Source of the DNA: Cyclospora cayetanensis
Lineage: Eukaryota; Apicomplexa; Conoidasida; Eucoccidiorida; Eimeriidae
NCBI RefSeq assembly: GCF_002999335.1
Contig: NW_020312350.1
Coordinates: 1-10,513 of the forward strand
Direction: 5' to 3'
DNA length: 10,513 nt
Below, piece by piece: positions 1-6,840 of the stretch (the first letter of the stretch is position 1; every line of letters begins with the position of its first letter). Below the pieces are notes generated by a model, which had not been told where the DNA came from, made no database searches, and saw nothing but the letters and a program-made list of their open reading frames with translations. Both the position numbers and the translations under genes were made by a program.

Positions 1-436
1 GCTTATGTGAGTATGGGACTATGCCGAATTGGTGCTTTATAAGATCTAGACGTTTGTTCTATGGGATGTGTTTGGAGTGGTGCTCATCTGCTTCCCGCTT
101 ATGAAATCTTCATGAAAGCTTGGCCATGAGACTAGAGTGGTTTCAGCACGGGCACGTCGGGTGGCACTTGGCCTCGCTTCGATGCAGCATCGATCTGGGG
201 GCTTGGAAACATTTGGACGTTGCTTGACTCATACAGCACGCTCTTTGCATGCACAGGTGTGTGGTGTACGATGTGCTTTCTCCTGTAGCTAATGCATGTA
301 GGGTCAGGCCAGATGCTAGCTTCTGTGCTTCAGCGTGATGGTTAGGACTGTTGGTATGTGCACTGTCACCGGGAGGAGTAGGTTGAGTAGTGCACTCGAT
401 GTGTGTTCCACATGGGTGTGTAGAACCCACCTGCTT
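1..436 (+). repeat. Diverged direct repeat, copy A (cut by the window start)
   Basis: This stretch aligns by eye with 896-1265. The best part is the first 220 bases. Shared blocks at a constant offset of 895 are GTGCTTTAT (32-40 and 927-935), TTGGAG..GT.CTCAT (about 72-88) and AGAGTGG (134-140 and 1029-1035). The offset falls to 891 at TGGGGGCT (197-203) and AAAC.TTTGGA (207-217). After an apparent gap of about 70 bases in copy B the offset is about 821-829, at GTTAGGACTGTT (341-352) and ACCTGCTT (429-436). A slowly drifting offset with blocks in the same order is what an old duplication with small indels looks like. The left edge is cut off, so the unit ends are unknown. It could be a tandem duplication or an LTR pair. 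Confidence 0.6.
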
Positions 437-895
437 CAGTCGCTGAAGCTGAAAGCGACAATTGGAGGACCGAGCGGCATCCTTGGCCAGGAGAGGCTGC
501 GCGCCTCCGAGTCCCGTATTTCTTCCATGTTTCGCCGTTGTCTATTGTGCTACATATGTTCTGATGGTTTGCGCCAGCTCAAGCCTGTCTGCGTTGGCGA
601 TTTCCAGCAAGTGGGTTGTGGAAGCCATGTGCGGTTTGGGTGTGGGTGCACAGAAGCCCGCAATGTGTACCCGGTGTCGTTTGGAACCACGGGCGCGTTA
701 TTTTTGTGCTCCCGGTTTTTTCGGTTAGGTAATGCAGCCGTCAGTGTGTATCATACGACTCGAGTAGGATGCTGCTGAGTTGGCGGTGGCTGTGATAGCC
801 ACTGAAAGGTGTGAGCCTTCTGAGTAAAGCTGTGTAGGTGTGTCTTGTCGCATTGCATGTGCTCAGAGAAACAGTATCCTTACCGTACATTGCAT
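437..895. other. No gene identified; possible zinc-knuckle trace at 666-707
   Basis: Open frames run through this stretch (335-778 and 462-728, both +), but neither translation resembles a known family. They overlap in different frames, as expected of chance openings in G+T-rich DNA. The one suggestive item is at 666-707 in the 462 frame. It reads C-x2-C-x9-C, with spacing that fits a gag CCHC knuckle (C-x2-C-x4-H-x4-C) in which the histidine is replaced by arginine (one base from His). Without a gag core beside it this is weak. Confidence 0.2.
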
Positions 896-1265
896 TGGAT
901 ATGCGATTATGGAGGCACGCGGAGTAGTGCTTTATTAGATGTGGAATATTGTTTTCTGGCTCGTTTTTGGAGCAGTACTCATTTGTTTTCAGCGTAAGGA
1001 GTTTTGATGCGCGTTTTCCCATAGCAATAGAGTGGCTCTAGCATGCTCACATTGTCTAGTACCCACGCGTCCACGCTGAGTCGGTTTGGGGGCTGTCAAA
1101 CGTTTGGAGGGTGCATGAGGTGTTTGGGTAAACATAGGTCCTCAAAATGTGTAACTAAATTGTTGGGACTGTTCTGAGCAGCATGGGTTGCCTTTATGGT
1201 GGCAAGGCATACGTTTTCACCTTTGATTGGTCTGGCTCCGTCACGGTGAAGTGAATACCTGCTTG
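896..1265 (+). repeat. Diverged direct repeat, copy B
   Basis: This is the downstream partner of copy A (1-436), in the same orientation. It shares an ordered series of short blocks at an offset of 895 that falls to 891 and then to about 821-829 after a deletion near 1136-1161. Similarity fades after ACCTGCTT at 1258-1265. No TG...CA ends, flanking target duplication or terminal inverted repeats can be fixed by eye, so the nature of the duplicated unit stays open. The 741-1022 minus-strand frame crosses the copy B boundary and is not taken as a gene. Confidence 0.6.
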
Positions 1266-1360
1266 CACTTACATGTTGCGGTTTCGTTTCATGTTTTCGC
1301 TCTAGCTGGAGTGTAAGAGAAGTGCTTGCTCTTTGGTGGACTCAAAGAACTCTAAAGTGT

Positions 1361-1387
1361 GCCGCAGCTGCGGCTGCTGTCAGCAGC
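1361..1387. repeat. Two overlapping GC-rich palindromes followed by T-run
   Basis: GCCGCAGCTGCGGC (1361-1374) is a perfect 14-base palindrome. It overlaps a second hairpin (1373-1387) whose 7-base arms GCTGCTG and CAGCAGC flank a single T. TTTT follows at 1388-1391. The block may be a decayed CAG/CTG microsatellite or a hairpin-forming site. The sequence shows the symmetry; any function is unknown. Confidence 0.6.
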
Positions 1388-1511
1388 TTTTCTACGTGTA
1401 TTAAGCCTGCCAGCAATGTTTTGGCCTACTTATGTTTAGACACATAAAGTAGCGGACGACCATCAGAGGAATGAGTTGCGAGATGCGTAGCAAATGTAAC
1501 ATGGTATTCTT

Positions 1512-1751
1512 TTGCTAGTTCTGTGCAGGAATACAGTATCACAAATCATCGCTGTATTGGTGTGCTATTTACCCACCCTATTTAACTTGCTCTTATTGTG
1601 CACAGTTCAGGACGGCCTGCTGTGGGCTAATCTGTCGCTTGTGCAGGATCCTGATGACATTTTGTTTGCGCGGCGTCAGGTCATGAGCTTAAGCCATGCG
1701 CACATCTGCGTAACGTGTAAACGTGATGTTGTCGAATGCTGTTGCAACTAG
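1512..1751 (+). pseudogene. Possible gag capsid remnant of element 1
   Basis: A 79-codon open stretch from a non-ATG codon. Its middle (residues about 23-58) has the aromatic/leucine pattern F-N-L-L-L followed by Q-D-x-L-L-W, then D-P-D-D-I and R-R-Q-V-M-S-L. This is reminiscent of the end of the retrotransposon gag (capsid) domain, where a short loop is followed by an F-L-x-G-L-type helix and an E-A-x-x-L-A helix. Near the C-terminus is C-V-T-C, followed six residues later by C-C-C, where a CCHC nucleic-acid knuckle would sit, but no histidine is in place. It lies about 0.8 kb before the protease, which is plausible for gag. The match is loose and could be chance. Confidence 0.25.
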
Positions 1752-2452
1752 CTGCTCCTGACCCAGTGAGCTTTTTGGACAGGAGGCTTTATTCTCTTTG
1801 GGCAATCTGAAGCCTCATAGCGCACGCAGGCCCCATGCGCATCTTTTCAGAAGCAGCAAAAGTACACAAACTCATGATTACACGTTGGTGCAGGATGGTT
1901 AGAAATTCCCGGGAATAGTTTGAAGCCTATCCGGGGTCATGGAGTGAGGGACCCTACGTGAAAAGCCGTCGGTAGCAGCCATTTGGGCGTGAGTCACACC
2001 TTGTATGCATCGGCATTTGTCACCATTTGAGATTCCGTTGTTGGTGTCCAGCAGCTTTGGGTTGGCATAACGTCAGATGCTGACCGCATTGTAAACCCTC
2101 CGCAAAGTGTATCGGCAGGAACTGTCAATGTAACATGCAAGGTCAATGCACGCGTGCGAAGATCAGCATGTACTCTAGCGCCAAACCTGGCTGGAAGACT
2201 CAAGCACCATGAAACGCTGCAGTTTTCTCACATTTCGCTGTTAGCTCTGATGCGGGATATGTGGTCATGTCTCGCTGTCGCTCACGCGCGGCTACGTTGG
2301 GGCGATTCACAGAGTGAGGCAGCGCTTGCAACGCACGGATTTGGTGCGGGTAGGCGGCAGCAACTATTGTGTAATGGATGTTGTATGGCTCCACTACGGC
2401 CCGCGTTTGTGGTTCTGAGTATGGGTGCAATGGTGCAAGAGGTCCCCTCTAA
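1752..2452. other. No gene identified (expected gag-protease linker of element 1)
   Basis: I see no recognisable protein in any frame. The 2154-2648 + frame (164 codons, ending in a hydrophobic stretch) and the minus-strand frames over 2200-2805 overlap the protease remnant in other frames and match no family I know. If element 1 is read correctly, this stretch is the decayed tail of gag and the gag-pol junction. Confidence 0.4.
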
Positions 2453-2727
2453 TTCCTGTATGATTTGCTGTTTTTCGTCGGTTTTCGCGTGCAGCAGAAA
2501 ACACGAAGTGGCAGATGTGTCGCAGTTGATAGTGGCGGTGCTAATCTTCTTGATGTTGACTGGCGTGCGTTTGTGCAGACGTGTGCACCACATCCGTGCT
2601 GCATTTTGGGTTTTCCTTCTGAGATTGGGCCTTGCGCTGAACGCGTGAGTGTGGCATGAAGAAGACTGGCGTGCCTGCGGACGTAGCTTTGCTTTGTGGT
2701 TATTTGTTTGAAGATAATCCCTGTTGT
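2453..2727 (+). pseudogene. Retropepsin (Ty3/gypsy aspartic protease) remnant, element 1
   Basis: Retroelement protease cuts Gag-Pol; each subunit of the dimer supplies one D-[ST]-G catalytic loop. In the frame open from 2453 to 2659 a hydrophobic/basic strand (L-L-F-F-V-G-F-R-V) is followed by V-A-V-D-S-G-G-A-N-L-L-D-V-D-W, with D-S-G at 2528-2536. This is the usual layout of a beta strand, D-S-G-A and a hydrophobic helix start. About 45 codons downstream, in the +1 frame (2668-2727), A-D-V-A-L-L-C-G-Y-L-F-E-D-N-P corresponds to the conserved second protease strand (I-L-G-x-x-W-L-x-x-x-N-P in gypsy elements). The two halves are in different frames and the first ends in a stop at 2657-2659, so the gene is broken. 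Catalytic Asp, Ser and Gly are retained. Placement upstream of RT, RNase H and integrase remnants supports the call. Confidence 0.55.
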
Positions 2728-3470
2728 TTCCCAGTCTACACGCGTTGTGTGTGCACACTTTATACATTGAGCCCCTGAAAACGATGTGTATTGGTGTGGC
2801 TGCACGGTTGGTGTAATCGCAGCTTACACCTGAAATACTTGAGCATGCCCTAGATTCAAGGTGAGGGTGAGTGCGCGTCTACACATTACATGGCCAGGAA
2901 CGAGTGTATCTAGTCAGAATACCTTTCTTAGACGACTTAGAGAGGCTGCGATAGGTAAATTGAAGCTAGCACATATGTTAGTAGCAGGAATATATATTTA
3001 TACCGTCCAGTGAAAGTTTACTTCGAATAAATATCCTTTGACTTGTTACGAAAAACAAACGCAACGGGATACGAATCCAGCTTTTTTTGTGTTTTGTGAG
3101 CTACTGCTTCACACTGCATGCATAGGTCTGGGTGAAATTTTTGCGTCAGCCCGTGTCATGTGTTGTGGTATTTTAGTATGAGCGACCGACTGCGTACAAA
3201 TGCGGATATTCCTCGCATACGAGTGCTCAAAATGTATACAGGCCTTTGAGATGCATGTCATGATTAGCCGCACTAAGCTGGGAGGCTTCCATTTTTACAC
3301 TTATGCGCAACACCGGTGGGGCTTTGACAATCCTCAGCAACGGGACCTTGCTTTAAAGCATCAGTAATGTGTTGCAATGTAGGTGTGTACAGGTCTCTTA
3401 CAGTTTAGGGCTGTGACGAGATCTTGAAATGTGCATGTTGGAGCAGAGGGCAGAACTGCAGGAAAGAAAT
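2728..3470. other. No gene identified (protease-RT interval of element 1)
   Basis: Nothing recognisable in six frames. The spacing suits the protease C-terminus and the RT fingers region that precede the RT entry motif at 3486. A small A+T-rich patch with ATATATATTTATA lies near 2990-3002. It could act as a TATA-like element but is unsupported. Confidence 0.35.
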
Positions 3471-3630
3471 GTCCGCCGGTGCTGTAAATTTATGGTGAAA
3501 GACAGGTTTGAAAATAGTACAGATTTTCTGAGTAGTTTATAGTTCGCCCACCAGTGGGGCATCTAGAGCAAGTGGGCTTGAGAGGACTAAAGCAATGATT
3601 GATCAGAGCGCAACAGTGGTGTTAACAAGA
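3471..3630 (+). pseudogene. Reverse transcriptase fragments (fingers and possible thumb) of element 1
   Basis: At 3486-3539 the frame reads K-F-M-V-K-D-R-F-E-N-S-T-D-F-L-S-S-L and then stops at 3540-3542. This fits the conserved RT entry of gypsy elements (N-K-x-T-V-K-[ND]-R-[YF]-P-L-P-x-I-D-D-L-L-x-x-L) in motif order and spacing. The RT palm with Y-L-D-D should follow for about 450 bases. Here only about 140 bases separate it from the RNase H remnant. A stretch at 3574-3630 (G-L-E-R-T-K-A-M-I-D-Q) may be the post-palm segment (G-[IV]-x-x-D-x-x-K-V-x-A-I). If so, the palm was deleted cleanly. Each match alone is modest; the position between protease and RNase H is what makes them credible. 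Confidence 0.35.
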
Positions 3631-3678
3631 GCAGTAATGATGTGTGATGTTGTGACGGTGGAGCTATGACAGTGATAG

Positions 3679-4002
3679 GTGCAATCAATCATTTATGTGG
3701 AAGTAGTTAAAGATAGAATGGCCTGCACATTGTTGCTTGCATCAGCAGAGGTTCATGTGCTACCGGGGTTTGGCACATCTTCCGAGGTCACACTAGAATT
3801 TCACAGGGCTCTTCTACCTTTGGTAAGCATACTATCCTACCTGGTGAATTCACAGGCGTTCTCCCTAGCTGTACATTTTTCTCCAGCGCATGTCTTGGCG
3901 CCAGCAGCATAGTTATGGACTGCCAAAAACCTTTAAGCTAAGCGCCTGTTCTCACTCAAAGCTGGAGATCAGAACAAGATGGTTGGAAACTTATTTCTAT
4001 CA
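3679..4002 (+). pseudogene. RNase H remnant, element 1
   Basis: RNase H removes the RNA strand of the RNA/DNA hybrid during reverse transcription. In the frame of 3679-3912, V-E-V-V-K-D-R-M-A is followed by L-A-S-A-E-V-H-V-L-P-G-F (3736-3771). This matches the gypsy junction A-F-x-x-L-K-x-x-L-x-x-A-P-V-L-x-x-P-D-F, which leads into RNase H. The next strand reads E-V-T-L-E-F where E-V-x-T-D-A-S is expected, so the first catalytic Asp appears lost. V-H-F-S-P-A-H-V-L-A-P-A (3871-3906) fits the V-A-Y-x-S-R-x-L-x-x-A-E segment. The reading then shifts to the +1 frame for H-S-Y-G-L-P-K-T-F-K-L-S-A (3908-3946), where N-Y-x-x-x-E-x-E-L-L-A belongs. R-T-R-W-L-E (3971-3988) resembles R-Q-A-R-W-L-E at the domain end. 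There is at least one frameshift and an internal deletion. Confidence 0.5.
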
Positions 4003-4007
4003 TTTGC

Positions 4008-4617
4008 TTGGCTCTGCGACGGGCAGGATTTCAGCTGTTGGGCCACGACCAGCTTGCGCACCAGTGTACGCCTACTTACCACTTTATCAGGCAATGTGTT
4101 TTCGCTGCATATGTCCTGCGGCTCCGACGAGTCCCAGGTTTATTCATAATTTGTGGTGAGTCGTCTCAATCTCAGTACGAATACGTGGTTTTGGATTGTT
4201 TGTGGAGCATCTGCAAAGGCCTGTAAGAGATTTACAGCGTCTTAAAGCATTCCACACGCATTTCTTCATGAAATGTTTGCTTGTAGCTCGCCCGTACGTC
4301 AGTAGACTCATGGACCTTTCAGTCCTTGCTGTACCGCTCATACAGCACCACCTTTCCATTCAGTTTCAATACTTTACATCTACTGAAATGACACATTACC
4401 CGTAGAATGGAGGATTGAGACTATGCTTGCATAAGCTTCTCCAAACAGACACTTAAATAAGGCTTTTCTCATATATTTTTAGTAGCCGGATCAGCACATG
4501 CGACCGTGTGGTTTTTCAAGCATGTCGACTGCGAGCCGCTGTAATTTAGATAGATATATCTTTTATGCACATTCTGTCTACGACACACTGATCACAATAC
4601 TAATTGGGAGAAGACCG
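4008..4617 (+). pseudogene. Integrase remnant (H2C2 zinc-binding domain and core), element 1
   Basis: Integrase inserts the cDNA into the host genome. In the 4008-4226 frame, G-H-D-Q-L-A-H-Q-C followed by F-I-R-Q gives His at 4044-4046 and 4059-4061 and Cys at 4152-4154. This is H-x4-H-x30-C, nearly the canonical H2C2 spacing (H-x29-C); the last Cys is missing. The frame then shifts, and 4196-4405 carries K-A-F-H-T-H-F-F, P-Y-V-S-R, and L-S-I-Q-F-Q-Y-F-T-S...H-Y-P. These occupy the positions of the core segments around I-V-S-D-R and S-T-x-x-H-P-Q-T-D-G. The catalytic S-D-R-D reads S-R-L-M-D. N-G-G-L follows the stop at 4403-4405. A third frame (4561-4617) has F-Y-A-H-S-V-Y-D-T and G-R-R-P, matching the F-A-Y-N...S-x-H-x-x-T-G-x-x-P-F-x-L-x-Y-G-R-x-P segment. 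The first-Asp region is shortened. Confidence 0.65.
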
Positions 4618-4690
4618 CTTTAGAAAATGCAATATGGCTTGTTATGTTGCATGCCTCACTGTGGAACCGCAACGCTGTGGATTTATGAGT

Positions 4691-4891
4691 CGAGCCGCTA
4701 GGGGGCCGTACGCTTGTCGGTTTGCTCTAACGTGTAAGCACATTGCTGAGCGCACCTGATTGGCTCCTCCACTGGTGTAATGTACGTGTCCGGCATTGTC
4801 ACCGTGCTACGAATATAGTTACCTTGTTGATTTACAGGACTTTTTGAGGCTTGAGGGCCTGGCCAATTGCACGTTCATGACACTCAGAAGC
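4691..4891 (+). pseudogene. Possible GPY/F module at the integrase C-terminus, element 1
   Basis: One frame carries R-G-P-Y at 4700-4711 and, about 35 codons later, S-Y-L-V-D-L-Q-D-F-L-R-L (4817-4852), then N...F-M-T-L-R-S up to 4891. In gypsy integrases the GPY/F module is G-P-[YF] followed by a strand A-Y-x-L-x-L-P and then V-F-H-V-S-x-L. Motif order is right and the frame is the same, but the gap between G-P-Y and the Y-L-x-D-L strand is about 20 residues too long and contains stops. It sits directly after the G-R-R-P end of the core. Accept only together with the core. Confidence 0.35.
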
Positions 4892-5880
4892 AAACATATA
4901 TGATTGCTTGCACCAAACCTAATGTTCCACCACGTTGGAGGTGCGCCTAGCGTTGCTGGTGAGCGTCCATCACTGTTCCAGCATCAATCACATGTTGAGG
5001 AGATGGTATTTTGCTCGGCAATTTGCTGACAAATGGCTGAGCAATGCAAGCTTTTAAGTGACCCAGTAGCGTAACATAGTTCTTGTCCAAACCGTCAGCG
5101 CCACCCTCACTAACAAAAAGAGCTCCAAATAGGGATCTCACATGCACAGTTCCGATCAGTATGCAATCAGCTTCTGGGCAAAAGGCATTGTAGCAGTATT
5201 ATCGGAGAGCATCAGACCCTACGGTTATAATCCATAGCGTTGGTGTATTCGAAGGTAAGCATGATTGGGAAAGGCTAAACATAGGTTCGCTGAGGGCTGT
5301 GGCCTTTCTAAGTTCCCCAGATGCTGCGTGCTGATGGCGTGTATAGCGGCTGCATCTGCAACCGTGTTGCTTAATTATTCAGGCATCACATTTTCCGCAA
5401 ATGACGCAAACATCTACTTGCCTGTGGAAAAATGAAAAGCGCACTAAATGACCGTAGTGTTTCAGAGTATCTGCGGACTAAATGTGCGAACTAGTGATGA
5501 AGGTGGTGCTTGGATGCAGAGCCTGCTTTGCGTAGATGTGTGTACACCAGCAAGTCTGCTTATCAGAAGTGCTTTGCACACCTCAACGCAAGCGTGAAAA
5601 TTGCATCATTCTTGTCTGCATCATATTTGTTTACTTAGCAGACAAGCTCTTGCTAGGACCGCGCCTGCTGTGCTCTTTAATTTTGCGTCTCTGATGTATA
5701 TAAGGAGAAATGATCAGTATTGTGAACAATCTCATGGTGCTCGCTCTAAAAGTGCACACTTTTCCGTGGCTATAAGATGAGACTATGGATTGTTACAGGG
5801 GCAGCAGGAAATACATTCGCCGCCTTGAGCTAGTTGGAACTGGCAACAGTTGATTCCAGGGCGAGTCCAGAAGCCCTTCC
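4892..5880. other. No gene identified; expected 3' end or LTR of element 1
   Basis: No recognisable protein in six frames; the 4947-5147 minus frame resembles nothing known. By position this should hold the 3' end and LTR of element 1 and the start of element 2. No TG...CA ends, polypurine tract or matching direct repeat could be fixed by eye. If element 2 ever had gag and protease, they are not visible here and there is little room for them. Confidence 0.35.
5697..5704 (+). promoter_or_regulatory. TATA-box-like sequence
   Basis: TATATAAG stands in a less A+T-rich setting, between the integrase of element 1 and the first traces of element 2. This is where an LTR promoter would be expected. 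Eight bases of TATA consensus occur by chance in this length of DNA, and no initiator, polyadenylation signal or LTR ends were found, so this is positional inference only. Confidence 0.2.
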
Positions 5881-5883
5881 TTT

Positions 5884-6115
5884 ATATTTCCGTATACGCG
5901 ACCTCCACATTTGAAAGTGCTGTGGGCACAGTAAGTGCGTTCACATGTTGCCTTGGTGTGATGCATTGTCCCTGAGTCCTAGCGGTTCGATGTGAACTTG
6001 TGATTGTCATACTCACGTAACTGTGCCACACACATTTTCGTATACCAGAAGCATGCTGCAGGCCTTGTTTCGTTATATTGCAATAGATCATATTACACAG
6101 CGCTTACCTGCACGA
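5884..6115 (+). pseudogene. Doubtful reverse transcriptase trace, element 2
   Basis: At 5885-5913 one frame reads Y-F-R-I-R-D-L-H-I, like the G-Y-H-Q-I-R-I-x-x-x-D-I strand of RT. About 190 bases later another frame reads L-Q-A-L-F-R-Y-I-A-I-D-H-I (about 6055-6096), where F-Q-x-L-M-N and Y-[IL]-D-D-I would lie. The distance between the two is right for RT, and both sit at the right distance upstream of the RNase H and integrase remnants. The residue matches are poor, so it could be chance. Confidence 0.2.
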
Positions 6116-6149
6116 TTAATCCGCTTCACAACCTCATAGAATAATCGTG
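6111..6149. repeat. 8-bp inverted repeat
   Basis: CACGATTA (6111-6118) and TAATCGTG (6142-6149) are perfect reverse complements separated by 23 bases. GATTAAT also recurs directly at 6114-6120 and 6151-6157. No known element end or operator matches it. It may be chance. Confidence 0.35.
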
Positions 6150-6620
6150 TGATTAATGATCAGTGTACCAGCTCCGCGCCTATCTGAAACTGCAGACAGT
6201 GGTCCATGGCCGGCCCAGTGGGCTCCAAAAGCGTAGGTCAACAAGCGATTACCTTTACTGTACATACATGACAGCCTCTAAAGGCTTCTATATATGTAGA
6301 AATGCCTGATTAGAATGGACGCACCATGAGCAACAAATGCACCTACCCACATCAGTAGAAACGGAAGAGGCAGGCACAATGTGGTCAACAATACAGGGAT
6401 GCGAAGTGCAAGCAAACGGAGAAGTTTCATGATGAGGAAATCAAGCGGCCTCCCCGTAACTGGTGGCTCTTGCCATGCACTGCAGCCCTCTCTAGTACAA
6501 CATTAACGTAACGTGCGTTAGGGTAATGAGCATATGCTTCCAGTTTCCAAAACACAGCAACAAAGACAAATAACCACTCAAGTAATTCCTCATAGTGCTC
6601 GGTGACTGTGCTGTGGCAGC
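6116..6620. other. No gene identified (expected RT thumb and RNase H start of element 2)
   Basis: No frame gives a convincing motif. From position it should contain the decayed RT thumb and the first half of RNase H. The stretch is richer in A and C on this strand than the first 3 kb of the window. Confidence 0.35.
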
Positions 6621-6639
6621 ATTCACAACTGAGTCTCTT

Positions 6640-6760
6640 CTAGTCCGCTTCCCAGTTTCGTCGCAAAATTGTTCTCACATCTAACGCATTGATTGGTGAA
6701 AGTTGAGAAGTTAGTCAGCGGCAGAAGCGAGTGCTGGCCTTGAGTATTTCTACCTAGATC
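6640..6760 (+). pseudogene. RNase H C-terminal remnant, element 2
   Basis: At 6713-6745 the frame reads S-Q-R-Q-K-R-V-L-A-L-S, close to the segment that ends gypsy RNase H (L-[SN]-x-R-Q-x-R-W-L-x-x-L-S), with the Trp replaced. Just upstream, F-T-T-E-S-L-L (about 6626-6646) may be the T-D-H-x-S-L strand in another frame. It lies about 190 bases before the integrase entry, where the P-G-x-x-N-x-V-A-D-A-L-S-R linker belongs. It is short and rests partly on position. Confidence 0.35.
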
Positions 6761-6840
6761 TTAGGGGATATATGTGAAGTGCTGGTTGTTGGTATTGTAG
6801 AGCATTAAGCTTTGGTTATCCGTTCTAAGGTTTCACTTGC

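Larger units (their letters stand above)
1512..4891 (+). mobile_element. Decayed Ty3/gypsy retrotransposon, element 1
   Basis: Remnants appear in the order expected for Ty3/gypsy, all on the + strand. They are gag-like (1512-1751, weak), aspartic protease (2453-2727), RT entry (3471-3630), RNase H (3679-4002), integrase H2C2 and core (4008-4617), and a GPY/F-like tail (4691-4891). The protease D-S-G to RT-entry distance (about 940 bp) matches a normal element. RT-entry to RNase H is only about 200 bp where several hundred are expected, so most of the RT core is gone. The frame changes between nearly every domain and there are many stops. Outer limits are those of the recognisable coding remnants; LTRs were not found. 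Confidence 0.7.

Noticed and set aside
335..778. 147-codon + frame beginning ATG ATG
   Set aside because: Cys/Arg/Gly-rich translation without any domain, overlapping a second open frame of similar length. No exon-intron support seen.
2154..2648. Longest open frame (164 codons, +) with a hydrophobic stretch near its end
   Set aside because: It overlaps the protease remnant in another frame, has no family resemblance, and starts at a non-ATG codon (TGC ATG context lies out of frame). The hydrophobic run is typical of G+T-rich DNA read in a T-heavy frame.
2282..2805. Two long minus-strand open frames (161 and 118 codons)
   Set aside because: They mirror the + strand open frames and the protease remnant, overlap each other in different frames, and are low-information Thr/Arg/Ser-rich translations typical of the complement of G+T-rich DNA.
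3050..3095. tRNA-like T-arm (GGATACGAATCC) followed by a T-run
   Set aside because: The loop is only four bases, there is no TTCRA loop, no D-arm or anticodon arm upstream, and no acceptor pairing.
3403..3412. TTTAGGG telomere-type heptamer
   Set aside because: A single copy; no tandem array, so it is not a telomeric or interstitial repeat tract.
6790..6803. TGGTATTGTAGAGC as a primer-binding site complementary to initiator tRNA-Met
   Set aside because: It needs a two-base insertion to match TGGTATCAGAGC, is not preceded by an LTR end, and lies between the RNase H and integrase remnants of element 2.
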